A stretch of DNA of 5,564 nucleotides from DASQVO01 sp035640715 (GCA_035640715.1 DASQVO010000301.1:1-5564), one strand, 5' to 3'. Positions 1 to 5,304 are shown, numbered from the stretch's first letter. The notes: a model not told the origin generated them from the letters alone. A program made the numbers and translations.

Positions 1-1
1 C

Positions 2-214
2 GGCCTGCTCGGCGCCGACCGGCTCGGCATGGGCCTGACCGGCTCCTTCGCGATGACACCGGCCGCAAGCGTCAGCGGCCTGCTGTTCGCCCATCCCTCA
101 TCGCGCTACTTCACCGTCGGCCGCATAGGCGAAGACCAGGCAGATGACTACGCCCGGCGCCGGGGCTTGGACCCTGCCCAGGTCAGGCACTGGCTGCGCC
201 CTAACCTCACATAA
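2..214 (+). CDS. metH: Cobalamin-dependent methionine synthase, C-terminal fragment (5' end outside window)
   Basis: This is the last 70 codons of a gene that enters from the left edge; the frame is open from base 2 and stops at TAA 212-214. The residues SFAMTPAASVSGLLFAHP, then SRYFTVGRIGEDQADDYARR, then WLRPNL match the end of the AdoMet-binding reactivation domain of MetH; E. coli MetH ends in a closely similar way. MetH is cytoplasmic and transfers a methyl group from methyltetrahydrofolate through cobalamin to homocysteine. This terminal domain binds AdoMet for reductive reactivation of oxidised cobalamin. The AdoMet-contacting Arg/Tyr motif lies upstream and cannot be seen. The frame ends with ...PNLT, without the short acidic extension seen in E. 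coli. The last 24 codons are duplicated at 5174-5243 with one amino-acid change (His to Arg before WLRPNL). The left copy lacks the intact terminator that follows the right copy. Confidence 0.9.
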   Translation, partial: GLLGADRLGMGLTGSFAMTPAASVSGLLFAHPSSRYFTVGRIGEDQADDYARRRGLDPAQVRHWLRPNLT

Positions 215-1176
215 CGCCGGGCTGAGGCCGGCCGGGCCAGTCTTCAGCTCGGAGCTGTGGTAGCTCACGCGGGGCGCGAGCCCGGGGCTGTATCTGGCGA
301 TGACGTGGCGGACCCTTCGCACGGCGAGCGGGCCGAGCAGGTCATAGGTGGTGATGAACAGTTCGCGGGCCGCGGCCCGCGGCCATGCCTCGGGCAGCAG
401 CTCGGCGGGCAGCTCGGGGTCGAGCGCAGGGAAGGCCCGCCATTCGTCCATCAGGCGGGTCCGCGCGATCAGCGCGTCTTCTGGTGCCATGGTCCCGGCG
501 AGGGCGGCTTCCCGCAGTTCCTGCGCGTAGCCGGTGAAGGCCTCGTACCGCTTGCGCAGGCCCTCCAGGTCCCAGGCGCGGTGGGGTATCCCGCCGATGC
601 CGCCCTCGGGTGCCGTGGTCGCCCGGAATGCGGTGGCGGTGGTGATGCCCAGCTCGCGGAGGTAGCCGATCACCTCGGCGGCGTGGTCACGGGGGCAACC
701 CACAGGCCGTCATACAGCGGCGCGAATCCGAGCCAGCGCAGCTGCTTGCGCAGCGCGTCCCGGGCGGCCCGGTTGTTCTCAGGGATGGAGAACGCGACGA
801 GGCTCCACATCCCGTCCCACGCCTGGGTCGCCTGGCCGAAGGAAAAGATACGGCGCGCGCCGTCGTCGAGCACCCTGGCCGCCCGGTCGCTGAGCCGGAC
901 GAAGGTTCGCCGCCCGCTCTTGGAGGTGACCAGGAGCCCGCTGCGGGTGAGGCGGCTCAGCGCGGCCCGGGCCGCCGAGTCGCTGACCCCGAACTCCGCC
1001 AGCAGCGCGACGATCGCCGCCGACGGCAGCGGCTCGGTGCGGCGCCACCAGTAGTCGCCGAGCAGGGTCAGCAGGAGGCGCGGCGGCCGCTGGGCGACAC
1101 TCCCGGCTGCCGTGTCCGGCGTGACGTCCTCGCCGGGCACCTCCATGTCGTCGCCGTGCGTCAGCAGCCTGGACAT
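98..1176 (-). pseudogene. PaaX-family transcriptional regulator, frameshifted and with altered 3' end
   Basis: PaaX-family proteins are acyl-CoA-responsive repressors, classically of phenylacetate catabolism; the target here is unknown. The first frame (1176 to about 691) has an N-terminal winged-helix region near residues 33-100 (LLLTLLGDYWW, then SDSAARAALSRLTRSGLL) and a middle region with AWDGMWSLVAFSIPE and LGFAPLYDGLWVAP. It then goes out of frame. The next frame continues exactly where the family should (RDHAAEVIGYLRELGI, later LPEAWPRAAARELFITTYDLLGPLA). Restoring one C to the run (GGGGG at 691-695 on the + strand) gives one continuous protein. About 312 residues are regulator-like; the final 47 or so codons, below position 240, are antisense to metH and are not family sequence. 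The start at 1176 was chosen because it gives the full N-terminus, although its Shine-Dalgarno is weak; ATG at 1146 is an alternative. The gene is convergent with and overlaps metH. A sequencing error in the G run could mimic the frameshift. Family call confident; non-functionality less so. Confidence 0.8.
145..238 (+). repeat. Direct repeat A, left copy (metH 3' end plus first terminator arm)
   Basis: These 94 bases cover the last 23 codons of metH, the stop and about 24 bases downstream. They match 5174-5266 with only a few differences: A/G at 189, T/C at 202 and GCT against CC at 221-223. Similarity stops sharply at 238, in the middle of what is a complete hairpin in the right copy, and it starts abruptly at 145. 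I infer that both ends are rearrangement junctions. Confidence 0.9.
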
Positions 1177-1323
1177 GCTAACGAGGATATCCAGCGACTT
1201 TCATCGTGAGCCGAACGATAACGTGGTTTATGTCATACGACCGTCTTCCCTAAATTATGTGAAATTCATGCGATAGCTGACGCCGGAAATGTCATCTAGT
1301 GGCCCGGCCCGGCGCCTTCCGGC
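1177..1323. other. Gene-free, relatively AT-rich region upstream of the PaaX-type gene
   Basis: This stretch is clearly richer in A and T than its surroundings, especially 1215-1295, as expected of a promoter region. On the minus strand it would drive the PaaX-type gene. It has two direct copies of ATGTCAT (1230-1236 and 1289-1295) and the inverted repeat listed separately. I could not pick a convincing -35/-10 pair. Confidence 0.4.
1203..1219. promoter_or_regulatory. Possible operator (inverted repeat) upstream of the PaaX-type gene
   Basis: ATCGT and ACGAT form perfect 5-base arms around a 7-base spacer. Extending each arm by two bases gives 6 of 7 matches. The site lies 27-43 bases upstream of the regulator start, where an autoregulatory operator could sit. 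No match to a defined PaaX box is claimed. Confidence 0.25.
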
Positions 1324-1376
1324 CTAGTGCCCGCTGCCCGCGCTTGCCAAAGCGAGCAGGGCGAAGATGCCGCCCT
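1324..1376 (-). pseudogene. 3' tip of a GtaA-like glutaminase gene (remnant)
   Basis: Read on the minus strand this gives QGGIFALLAL, then ASAGSGH and TAG. QGGIFALLAL is identical to the end of the glutaminase fragment at 5305-5436, and the DNA matches there at 21 of 22 bases around GCGAAGATGCCGCCCTG. The similarity ends near 1374-1376, where sequence homologous to the propeller gene begins on the opposite strand. It is therefore a short gene tip left at a recombination junction. It is too short to identify alone; the call rests on the second, longer copy. Confidence 0.6.
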
Positions 1377-1381
1377 GTATC

Positions 1382-1632
1382 AGTCCCATGGCCACCATCG
1401 CCGGGCCCAGCACCGGCCTGTCCCACCCTGGTGGCATAGCCGTGCGGGCCAAGGGTGACGCGCTAAGTCGCTCTTCCTTGCCGGCGCGGCATGGAAGCAG
1501 CCTGGGAGCTGCGGAACGCACGACGCCTACGCCATGGCCAGCGTTGAAGCACTTCAGCGGCACCGGGCCGAGCGTGATCCAGCGCGCCGCCGCTGACATG
1601 CCGTCGCCCTCACCAGCAATGGCCGAGGAAGA
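1382..1632 (+). repeat. Direct repeat B, left copy: propeller-gene tail plus downstream DNA (degenerate)
   Basis: About 250 bases are homologous to 4746-4994, with scattered substitutions and small indels. The first part (1382-1445) encodes SPMATIAGPSTGLSHPGGIAV, clearly the end of a propeller unit like those in the intact gene at 4107-4817. The stop codon that follows in the intact copy is lost here, so the frame runs on without meaning. The rest matches the DNA downstream of the intact gene, including GCGGAACGCACGAC and CCGGGCCGAGCGTGATCCAG. It is older and more diverged than repeat A. It should be treated as a gene remnant, not a coding gene. Confidence 0.8.
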
Positions 1633-1667
1633 ATAGCCAATACCTGTGGATCAAAGATTATTATTAA

Positions 1668-1887
1668 ATGTCAACATCACTAAAGGCCCTGGATCGCGGG
1701 CGGCCGGGCTGGCCGTGGCGTTCAAGCCCATCCGCGTCAGCACAAGACCGCTGGCGCGCCATGAACTGGACCGCACCTCGTCGCGCTCGTGCGCGCAGGA
1801 GCTGCCTTCATCAACGGCAAACCCGCCGGCCGGCCCGGCAAGAACACCGGCCGGAGTTATCTGAAAAATCTTCATCACAGGTCTTGA
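1668..1887 (+). pseudogene. Transposase C-terminal remnant, frameshifted
   Basis: In one frame, positions 1746-1766 read DRWRAMN. In the next frame, 1768-1887 read GPHLVALVRAGAAFINGKP, then AGRPGKNTGRSYLKNLHHRS and TGA (1885-1887). Removing one base (T1767) joins them. An ending of the form RW..N.PHLVALVRAGA.F..GK is one I recognise from the C-termini of actinobacterial insertion-sequence transposases; I do not assign an IS family. Nothing upstream of about 1740 is recognisable, and no terminal inverted repeat was found, so only the tail survives. The flanking 1650-1680 is AT-rich. Its stop codon overlaps the -35 box of the candidate promoter for the S53 protease gene. Confidence is moderate because only about 45 residues support the call. 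Confidence 0.55.
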
Positions 1888-1915
1888 CAGTTGCCCGCCT
1901 GGCCCTGTGTACGGT
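1884..1915 (+). promoter_or_regulatory. Candidate sigma-70-type promoter of the S53 protease gene
   Basis: A perfect TTGACA stands at 1884-1889. Possible -10 elements are TGTACG (1908-1913, 18-base spacing) and TACGGT (1910-1915, 20-base spacing, fitting the actinobacterial TANNNT pattern). This predicts a leader of roughly 180 bases before the ATG at 2105. The -35 box overlaps the stop codon of the transposase remnant, so the promoter straddles the edge of mobile-element debris. Confidence 0.45.
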
Positions 1916-1936
1916 GGAAGAACGTCGGCACGCACG

Positions 1937-1960
1937 GGTAGCCGTCAGGGGGCGGTTACC
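1937..1960 (+). promoter_or_regulatory. Stem-loop in the leader of the S53 protease mRNA
   Basis: GGTAGCCG (1937-1944) pairs with CGGTTACC (1953-1960) over all eight positions if one G-U pair is allowed, around an 8-base loop (TCAGGGGG). It lies just downstream of the predicted transcription start. No known riboswitch consensus was recognised in the leader, so a mere mRNA 5' stabiliser or chance are both possible. Confidence 0.3.
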
Positions 1961-2093
1961 GTCCACGGGGCGACGTCACGCCTCTGTTTCCCTGCCGTCC
2001 CGTCAGGTCACTATTCGAGGGCGCTGCCGTTGCGGCACATCAGAGGCCGATTGGCTGACGATTTCGTGATGCCGCTCCAAGCGAGAAAAACTT

Positions 2094-2098
2094 GGAGG
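2094..2098 (+). promoter_or_regulatory. Ribosome binding site deciding the S53 protease start
   Basis: GGAGG lies 6 bases before ATG 2105. The open frame extends back to 1907, but the added 66 residues have no signal peptide at their start. ATG 2105 directly begins a typical signal peptide, so it is chosen. Confidence 0.8.
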
Positions 2099-2104
2099 CG
2101 TGCG

Positions 2105-3904
2105 ATGCGAAAGCTCCTCACGTCAATATGCGCTGCGGTGGCACTGAGCGTTCCCGCAGCCGCGCTCCCGGCAGCGAACGCGAGTGCAGCGACCAAGTCC
2201 GGGCCCCAGCCGATAGGTTCCGCTCCAGTCATCCCAGCCGGGGTTAGCGCTATGGGGACGACATCACCGTCCGCCCCTATCAGCTTCGACATCGTGCTGC
2301 GGCCGACGGCCCCGGCCGGGCTCCAGGCGCTCGCGACCGCGGTTTCCACGCCAGGGTCGCCGTCGTACCACAAGTTCCTGACCGCCGCTCAGTTCGCTGC
2401 CCGGTTCGGGCAGCCGCCGGCTGTCATCCAGAGCATTGACTCGGCGCTGCGCGATATCGGGCTGGCGGCCGGCCCGGTCAGCGCGAACCACATGGTGATA
2501 CCAGTCACCGCCACCGTGGGACGTGCCAGCACGGCGCTGCGCACTCACTTTGAGAGCTATCGGCTCTCCTCCGGGCAGGTGGCGTTTGCGAACACGCTGC
2601 CGCCACAACTGCCTGCGGCGGCCGCCAGAGTCACGCAGGCCATTGCCGGGCTCAACACCTTGCTGCCAGCGGCACCGGCCCGGCCAGTGCCAACTCCTCC
2701 TCACCCCCGCGCCACACCTGCCCACCCCCGCGCCACGCCTGCCTGGCTCGGCACCAGCGGTCCTCAGCCCTGCCAGGCAGCCATAGCCGCGCGCGACGAG
2801 CATGGCGCGTGGACATACGATCAGCTGGCCAAGGCCTACTCCGTCAGCGGGCTGTACAGCAAGGGTGACAAGGGCCGGGGAACTACCGTCGCGCTGCCCG
2901 AGTTCGAGCCATTCACGGCGAGTGATATCAGCGCGTTCCAGGCGTGCTACGGAACGAAAACCTCAGTCTCCACTGTCAGGGTCGACGGCGGCGCCACCGG
3001 GAGGCAGGAGGGCGAGGCGGCTCTTGACATCGAGACCGTGATCGCCATGGCTCCTGCGGCCAGGGTCGTGGTGCATGAAGCGCCTGTTTTCAACTATGCC
3101 AAGTCCGTAATCGATGTGTACACCAAGATCATCGATGCGGGTGTGGCAGGCGTGCTCTCAATAAGTTGGGCGGCGTGCGAGCCCATGGCCAACGCGGTCG
3201 CCCCAGGGCTGATCGCCAGTGAGAACACTCTATTCCAGCAGGCAGCGACCGAAGGCATGTCCGTCTTTGCCGGTTCGGGTGATAGCGGGTCGGAGGCGTG
3301 CTACCTTCACCGGCCCAGTATGAAGCAACTGGCGGTCGAGGACCCGGCCAGCCAGCCTTATGTGACATCGGTCGGCGGCACCGAGCTGGCATCGCTCGGG
3401 CCGCCGCCAGCCGAGACAGTCTGGAACGAGTCGGCCGGGCATAAAGGCGCTGGAGGCGGCGGCATCTCCAGCATGTGGACAATGCCGGCCTGGCAGAAGG
3501 GCCCAGGGGTCATCAGCGGCTACAGCAGCGGCCAGCCCTGCGGCGCGTCAAAGGGGTATTGCCGGGAGGTTCCCGACGTGTCCGCCTCAGCCGACCTATA
3601 TCGAGGCTATGTCGCCTTCTACGGTGGCCACTGGCTCACGGGCGGCGGGACGAGCGCCGCGGCGCCGCTGTGGGCCGCGATGCTGGCCGACATCGAGTCC
3701 CAGGCGTCCCCGGCCATCAGGGAAGGGTTCTTGAACCCGAGGCTGTACTCGATGCCGGCCGGGAGGTTCAACGACATCGTTTCCGGCAACAACGACTACC
3801 TTCAGCCCGCCCGTGGCCGCTACCCGGCGACCAGGGGATATGACATGGCCAGCGGATTGGGCACGCCCATCGCGCCCAAGCTTGCCCTGGCATTGGGAAC
3901 ATGA
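2105..3904 (+). CDS. Secreted S53-family serine-carboxyl peptidase (kumamolisin/sedolisin-like), 599 aa
   Basis: A secreted, probably acid-active endopeptidase made as a proenzyme. Residues 1-29 are a signal peptide (MRKLLTS, an alanine/valine-rich core, cleavage near ASA). Residues about 56-185 are the pro-kumamolisin activation domain (FDIVLRP, then GSPSYHKFLTAAQFAARFG). A proline-rich linker (about 190-215) carries a duplicated HPRATPA heptapeptide and probably includes the activation cleavage region. The catalytic domain fills about 225-599. It has the S53 triad: Glu304 and Asp308 in EGEAALDIE, and Ser517 in GGGTSAAAP. The oxyanion-hole Asp393 sits in GSGDSG, and SISWAACE precedes it. FNDIVSGNN (Asp557-Ile558) and RGYDMASGLGTP match the C-terminal calcium-site region. 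All key residues are present and the length is normal for the family. Four cysteine pairs are possible outside the signal peptide only in principle; assignment is not attempted. The gene is apparently monocistronic with its own promoter. Physiological substrate unknown; extracellular protein scavenging is the default inference. Confidence 0.93.
   Translation: MRKLLTSICAAVALSVPAAALPAANASAATKSGPQPIGSAPVIPAGVSAMGTTSPSAPISFDIVLRPTAPAGLQALATAVSTPGSPSYHKFLTAAQFAARFGQPPAVIQSIDSALRDIGLAAGPVSANHMVIPVTATVGRASTALRTHFESYRLSSGQVAFANTLPPQLPAAAARVTQAIAGLNTLLPAAPARPVPTPPHPRATPAHPRATPAWLGTSGPQPCQAAIAARDEHGAWTYDQLAKAYSVSGLYSKGDKGRGTTVALPEFEPFTASDISAFQACYGTKTSVSTVRVDGGATGRQEGEAALDIETVIAMAPAARVVVHEAPVFNYAKSVIDVYTKIIDAGVAGVLSISWAACEPMANAVAPGLIASENTLFQQAATEGMSVFAGSGDSGSEACYLHRPSMKQLAVEDPASQPYVTSVGGTELASLGPPPAETVWNESAGHKGAGGGGISSMWTMPAWQKGPGVISGYSSGQPCGASKGYCREVPDVSASADLYRGYVAFYGGHWLTGGGTSAAAPLWAAMLADIESQASPAIREGFLNPRLYSMPAGRFNDIVSGNNDYLQPARGRYPATRGYDMASGLGTPIAPKLALALGT
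2702..2743 (+). repeat. 21-bp tandem duplication inside the S53 gene
   Basis: Two copies of a 21-base unit (2702-2722 and 2723-2743) differ by a single A/G. Each encodes HPRATPA at residues 200-206 and 207-213, in the linker between propeptide and protease. The high identity suggests a recent in-frame duplication, and it could vary in copy number. Confidence 0.9.
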
Positions 3905-3909
3905 TTCCC
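3895..3909 (+). terminator. Short hairpin across the S53 stop codon (weak terminator candidate)
   Basis: GGGAA (3895-3899) and TTCCC (3905-3909) pair around a 5-base loop containing part of the TGA stop. There is no T tract and the stem is only 5 bp, so terminator activity is doubtful. Confidence 0.2.
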
Positions 3910-3991
3910 GGCCGAGGCACCGACACCATCGGATGACCAGCCGAGGCACGGCTATTACAGCCATACTCATCGGGGATGGTCGCATTCGCGG

Positions 3992-4037
3992 GAGAATCTG
4001 TTGTGCCAGGTAAGCGCGCCATGCGGCAGGGATTCTC
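3992..4037 (+). promoter_or_regulatory. Inverted repeat in the spacer between the S53 and propeller genes
   Basis: GAGAATC (3992-3998) and GATTCTC (4031-4037) are perfect arms. Inside them TGCC and GGCA can add a second stem. It lies 70-115 bases before the propeller start and may be in its leader or promoter. The same spacer has a 10-base direct repeat GCCGAGGCAC (3911-3920 and 3940-3949). No clear -35/-10 pair was found in 3905-4106. Confidence 0.3.
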
Positions 4038-4094
4038 TTGGTCAGGTATCCACTTCATCCAGACCCGCCCATCGGTACCCGCATGGGTGCGGGG

Positions 4095-4101
4095 AAGGGG
4101 G
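4095..4101 (+). promoter_or_regulatory. Ribosome binding site deciding the propeller protein start
   Basis: AAGGGGG lies 5 bases before ATG 4107. The frame is open back to 4038, but the extra 23 residues precede the signal peptide and have no such site, so the later ATG is preferred. Confidence 0.7.
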
Positions 4102-4106
4102 TTAGC

Positions 4107-4817
4107 ATGCCTGGTTCACTCAAGCGGCTCAGATGCCCAGGCCGGGGGGTGCTTGCTGCCGGCGCGGCCGTGATACTGGCTGCGGGGGGTGCACTCGCCG
4201 CTGGCGGCCCGGTCGCGGCGAGCGCCCGGCCATCGGCGCCGCGCGGTTTCATCGTCGTGGCCAACATCGAAGCGGACTCGGTGACCGAATACGCGAAGAA
4301 CGCCAGCGGGAACAGCAGCCCGATCGCCACCATCGCCGGGTCCCACACCGGGGTGTCCTACCCTGCGGGCGTGGCGGTGGACTCCCCCGGGCACCTGTTC
4401 GTCACCAACTTCAGCGCGAACTCGGTGACCGAATACAAGGAGAACGCCAGCGGCGACAGCAGCCCGATCGCCACCATCGCCGGGTCCAGCACCGGACTGT
4501 CTGGCCCTGATGGCGTGGCGGTGAACTCCTCTGGACACCTGTTCGTCGCCAACAACGGCACGAACTCGGTGACCGAATACAAGGAGAACACCAACGGAAA
4601 CACCAGTCCCATCGCCGTCATCGCCGGGCGCAGGACCGGGCTGTCCGAACCTTCGGGCGTGGCGGTGGACTCCTCCGGGCACCTGTTCGTCGCCAACACC
4701 GCGAACTCGGTGACCGAATACAAGAAGAACGCCAGCGGCGACAGCAGCCCGACCGCCACCATCAAAGGGTCCCGCACCGGGCTGGATGGCCCTGATGGCA
4801 TAGCCGTGGCGGGCTGA
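4107..4817 (+). CDS. Secreted NHL-like beta-propeller repeat protein, 236 aa
   Basis: Residues 1-40 are a signal peptide: basic MPGSLKRLRCPGRG, a long Ala/Gly/Val/Leu core, and possible cleavage after ASA. From residue 47 on, the protein is four consecutive units of about 48 residues: 47-95, 96-143, 144-191 and 192-236. Each has the pattern GHLFVAN...NSVTEY..NASG.SSPIATIAG..TGL..P.GVAVD. This is the repeat of bacterial NHL/SMP-30-like propeller proteins, in which each unit makes one four-stranded blade. Unit 4 has one codon deleted (ANTAN instead of ANNGTN) and ends right after GIAVAG. The chain therefore starts in the middle of one blade pattern and ends where the next would begin, as in propellers closed by pairing the first and last strands. 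Four units are few, since NHL propellers usually have six. No catalytic residues are evident. Possible roles are binding or surface adhesion; function unknown. A weak hairpin (TGCCGC 4827-4832, GCGGCA 4847-4852) follows the stop. Confidence 0.8.
   Translation: MPGSLKRLRCPGRGVLAAGAAVILAAGGALAAGGPVAASARPSAPRGFIVVANIEADSVTEYAKNASGNSSPIATIAGSHTGVSYPAGVAVDSPGHLFVTNFSANSVTEYKENASGDSSPIATIAGSSTGLSGPDGVAVNSSGHLFVANNGTNSVTEYKENTNGNTSPIAVIAGRRTGLSEPSGVAVDSSGHLFVANTANSVTEYKKNASGDSSPTATIKGSRTGLDGPDGIAVAG
4245..4814 (+). repeat. Four tandem units of about 144 bp inside the propeller gene
   Basis: The units start at 4245, 4392, 4536 and 4680. Identity is visible at DNA level, for example AACTCGGTGACCGAATACAA in units 2-4 and CGGCGACAGCAGCCCGA in units 2 and 4. 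Units 2 and 4 share the NASGDSSP segment while unit 3 has NTNGNTSP, which suggests gene-internal recombination or unit duplication. Confidence 0.9.
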
Positions 4818-4994
4818 GGGGTGATGTGCCGCTCTTCCCTGCCGGTGCGGCATCGAAGCGGCATGGGAGTTGCGGAACGCACGACACGTACGCCAGGGTC
4901 AGCGCCGGAGCACTCCAGCGGCGCCGGGCCGAGCGTGATCCAGCGGGTCGCCGCTGACATGCCATCACCCTCACCGGCAATGGCCGGGAGGAAG
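4746..4994 (+). repeat. Direct repeat B, right copy (intact propeller tail plus downstream DNA)
   Basis: This is the counterpart of 1382-1632. It begins in the last propeller unit (SPTATIKGSRTGL), crosses the stop codon and continues about 177 bases downstream. The left copy has lost the stop codon, so this copy is the better preserved one. Confidence 0.8.
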
Positions 4995-5077
4995 GGACCA
5001 TCGCCCACATCATCAACGACACCGGCGGCCCCTCGGACGCGGAGACCACCCTCGCACTGCTCACCTCCTACCCCTGA
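4868..5077 (+). pseudogene. Remnant of an unidentified ORF (C-terminal end)
   Basis: In one frame, 4958-5077 reads HAITLTGNGREEGTIAH, then IINDTGGPSDAETTLALL, then TSYP and TGA. Its composition and helix-like pattern look like a genuine protein C-terminus. The same frame upstream reads YARVSAGALQRRRAERDP but is cut by a TGA at 4955. The left copy (about 1510-1632) has YAMASVEALQRHRAERDP in the equivalent place and the same TGA, so the break predates the duplication or the two parts were never one frame. I do not recognise the family. No start codon or ribosome binding site is evident, so I treat it as a fragment. Confidence 0.4.
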
Positions 5078-5173
5078 TCCCAGCCAGGTCGCAGGGAGGG
5101 ACGCACTGGGCGCGGTCCGCTGCTCCCAGAATCGACATGGCACTGAGCCGTCCGGCCGGGGTGAGCTGGCGAC

Positions 5174-5243
5174 TGACTACGCCCGGCGCCGGGGCTTGGA
5201 CCCTGCCCAGGTCAGGCGCTGGCTGCGCCCCAACCTCACATAA
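5174..5243 (+). pseudogene. metH: Duplicated 3' end of metH (23 codons)
   Basis: This reads DYARRRGLDPAQVRRW, then LRPNLT and TAA, the same frame and end as the metH fragment at the left edge, with Arg for His before WLRPNL. It cannot make a product alone. An open frame from 4821 happens to run into it, but the joined protein is a chimera of non-coding repeat DNA and this tip. The one amino-acid difference from the left copy, and the intact terminator next to it, suggest that this copy may be the ancestral 3' end of the locus. Confidence 0.85.
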
Positions 5244-5266
5244 CGCCGGCCGAGGCCGGCCGGGCC
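5174..5266 (+). repeat. Direct repeat A, right copy
   Basis: These 93 bases are nearly identical to 145-238. The copy starts abruptly at 5174, with unrelated sequence before it, and runs into a complete terminator hairpin. It lies about 5.03 kb from the left copy in the same orientation. Confidence 0.9.
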
Positions 5267-5301
5267 TGGCAGGCACGCGGGACCGCTGCCAGGCCCGGCC
5301 G
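5257..5301. terminator. Strong bidirectional terminator between metH tip and glutaminase tip
   Basis: A perfect 16-bp, GC-rich stem (5257-5272 with 5286-5301; core GGCCGGGCCTGGCA / TGCCAGGCCCGGCC) encloses a 13-base loop. It ends 14 bases after the metH-type stop and 4 bases before the glutaminase stop on the other strand, the normal place for a shared terminator of convergent genes. The + side is followed by CTTTC, not a long T tract, as is common in actinobacteria. Confidence 0.85.
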
Positions 5302-5304
5302 CTT

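Noticed and set aside
257..1054. Long open frame on the + strand opposite the PaaX-type gene
   Set aside because: It is the high-GC shadow of the regulator, with Gly/Arg/Pro-rich translation and no family pattern, ribosome binding site or signal.
1907..2104. N-terminal extension of the S53 protein by 66 residues
   Set aside because: The signal peptide and GGAGG site place the start at 2105; the extension contains the leader hairpin and has no sensible targeting sequence.
1916..2104. c-di-AMP or c-di-GMP riboswitch upstream of the secreted protease
   Set aside because: The leader has a single hairpin and GC-rich sequence, but none of the conserved core elements I know for these classes.
4116..4853. 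245-codon minus-strand frame opposite the propeller gene
   Set aside because: Its repeats (GVLLVFGHRVR, GVHRHA) are just the complement of the 144-bp propeller units.
4821..5243. 140-codon + strand frame ending in the metH C-terminus
   Set aside because: It reads the wrong frame of repeat B and only by chance joins the metH tip; the first part resembles nothing and lacks a good start.
145..5266. A typical integrase-driven genomic island or CRISPR/defence system
   Set aside because: No integrase, recombinase, nuclease, helicase or spaced short repeats are present; only direct repeats of a gene end and one dead transposase tail are seen.
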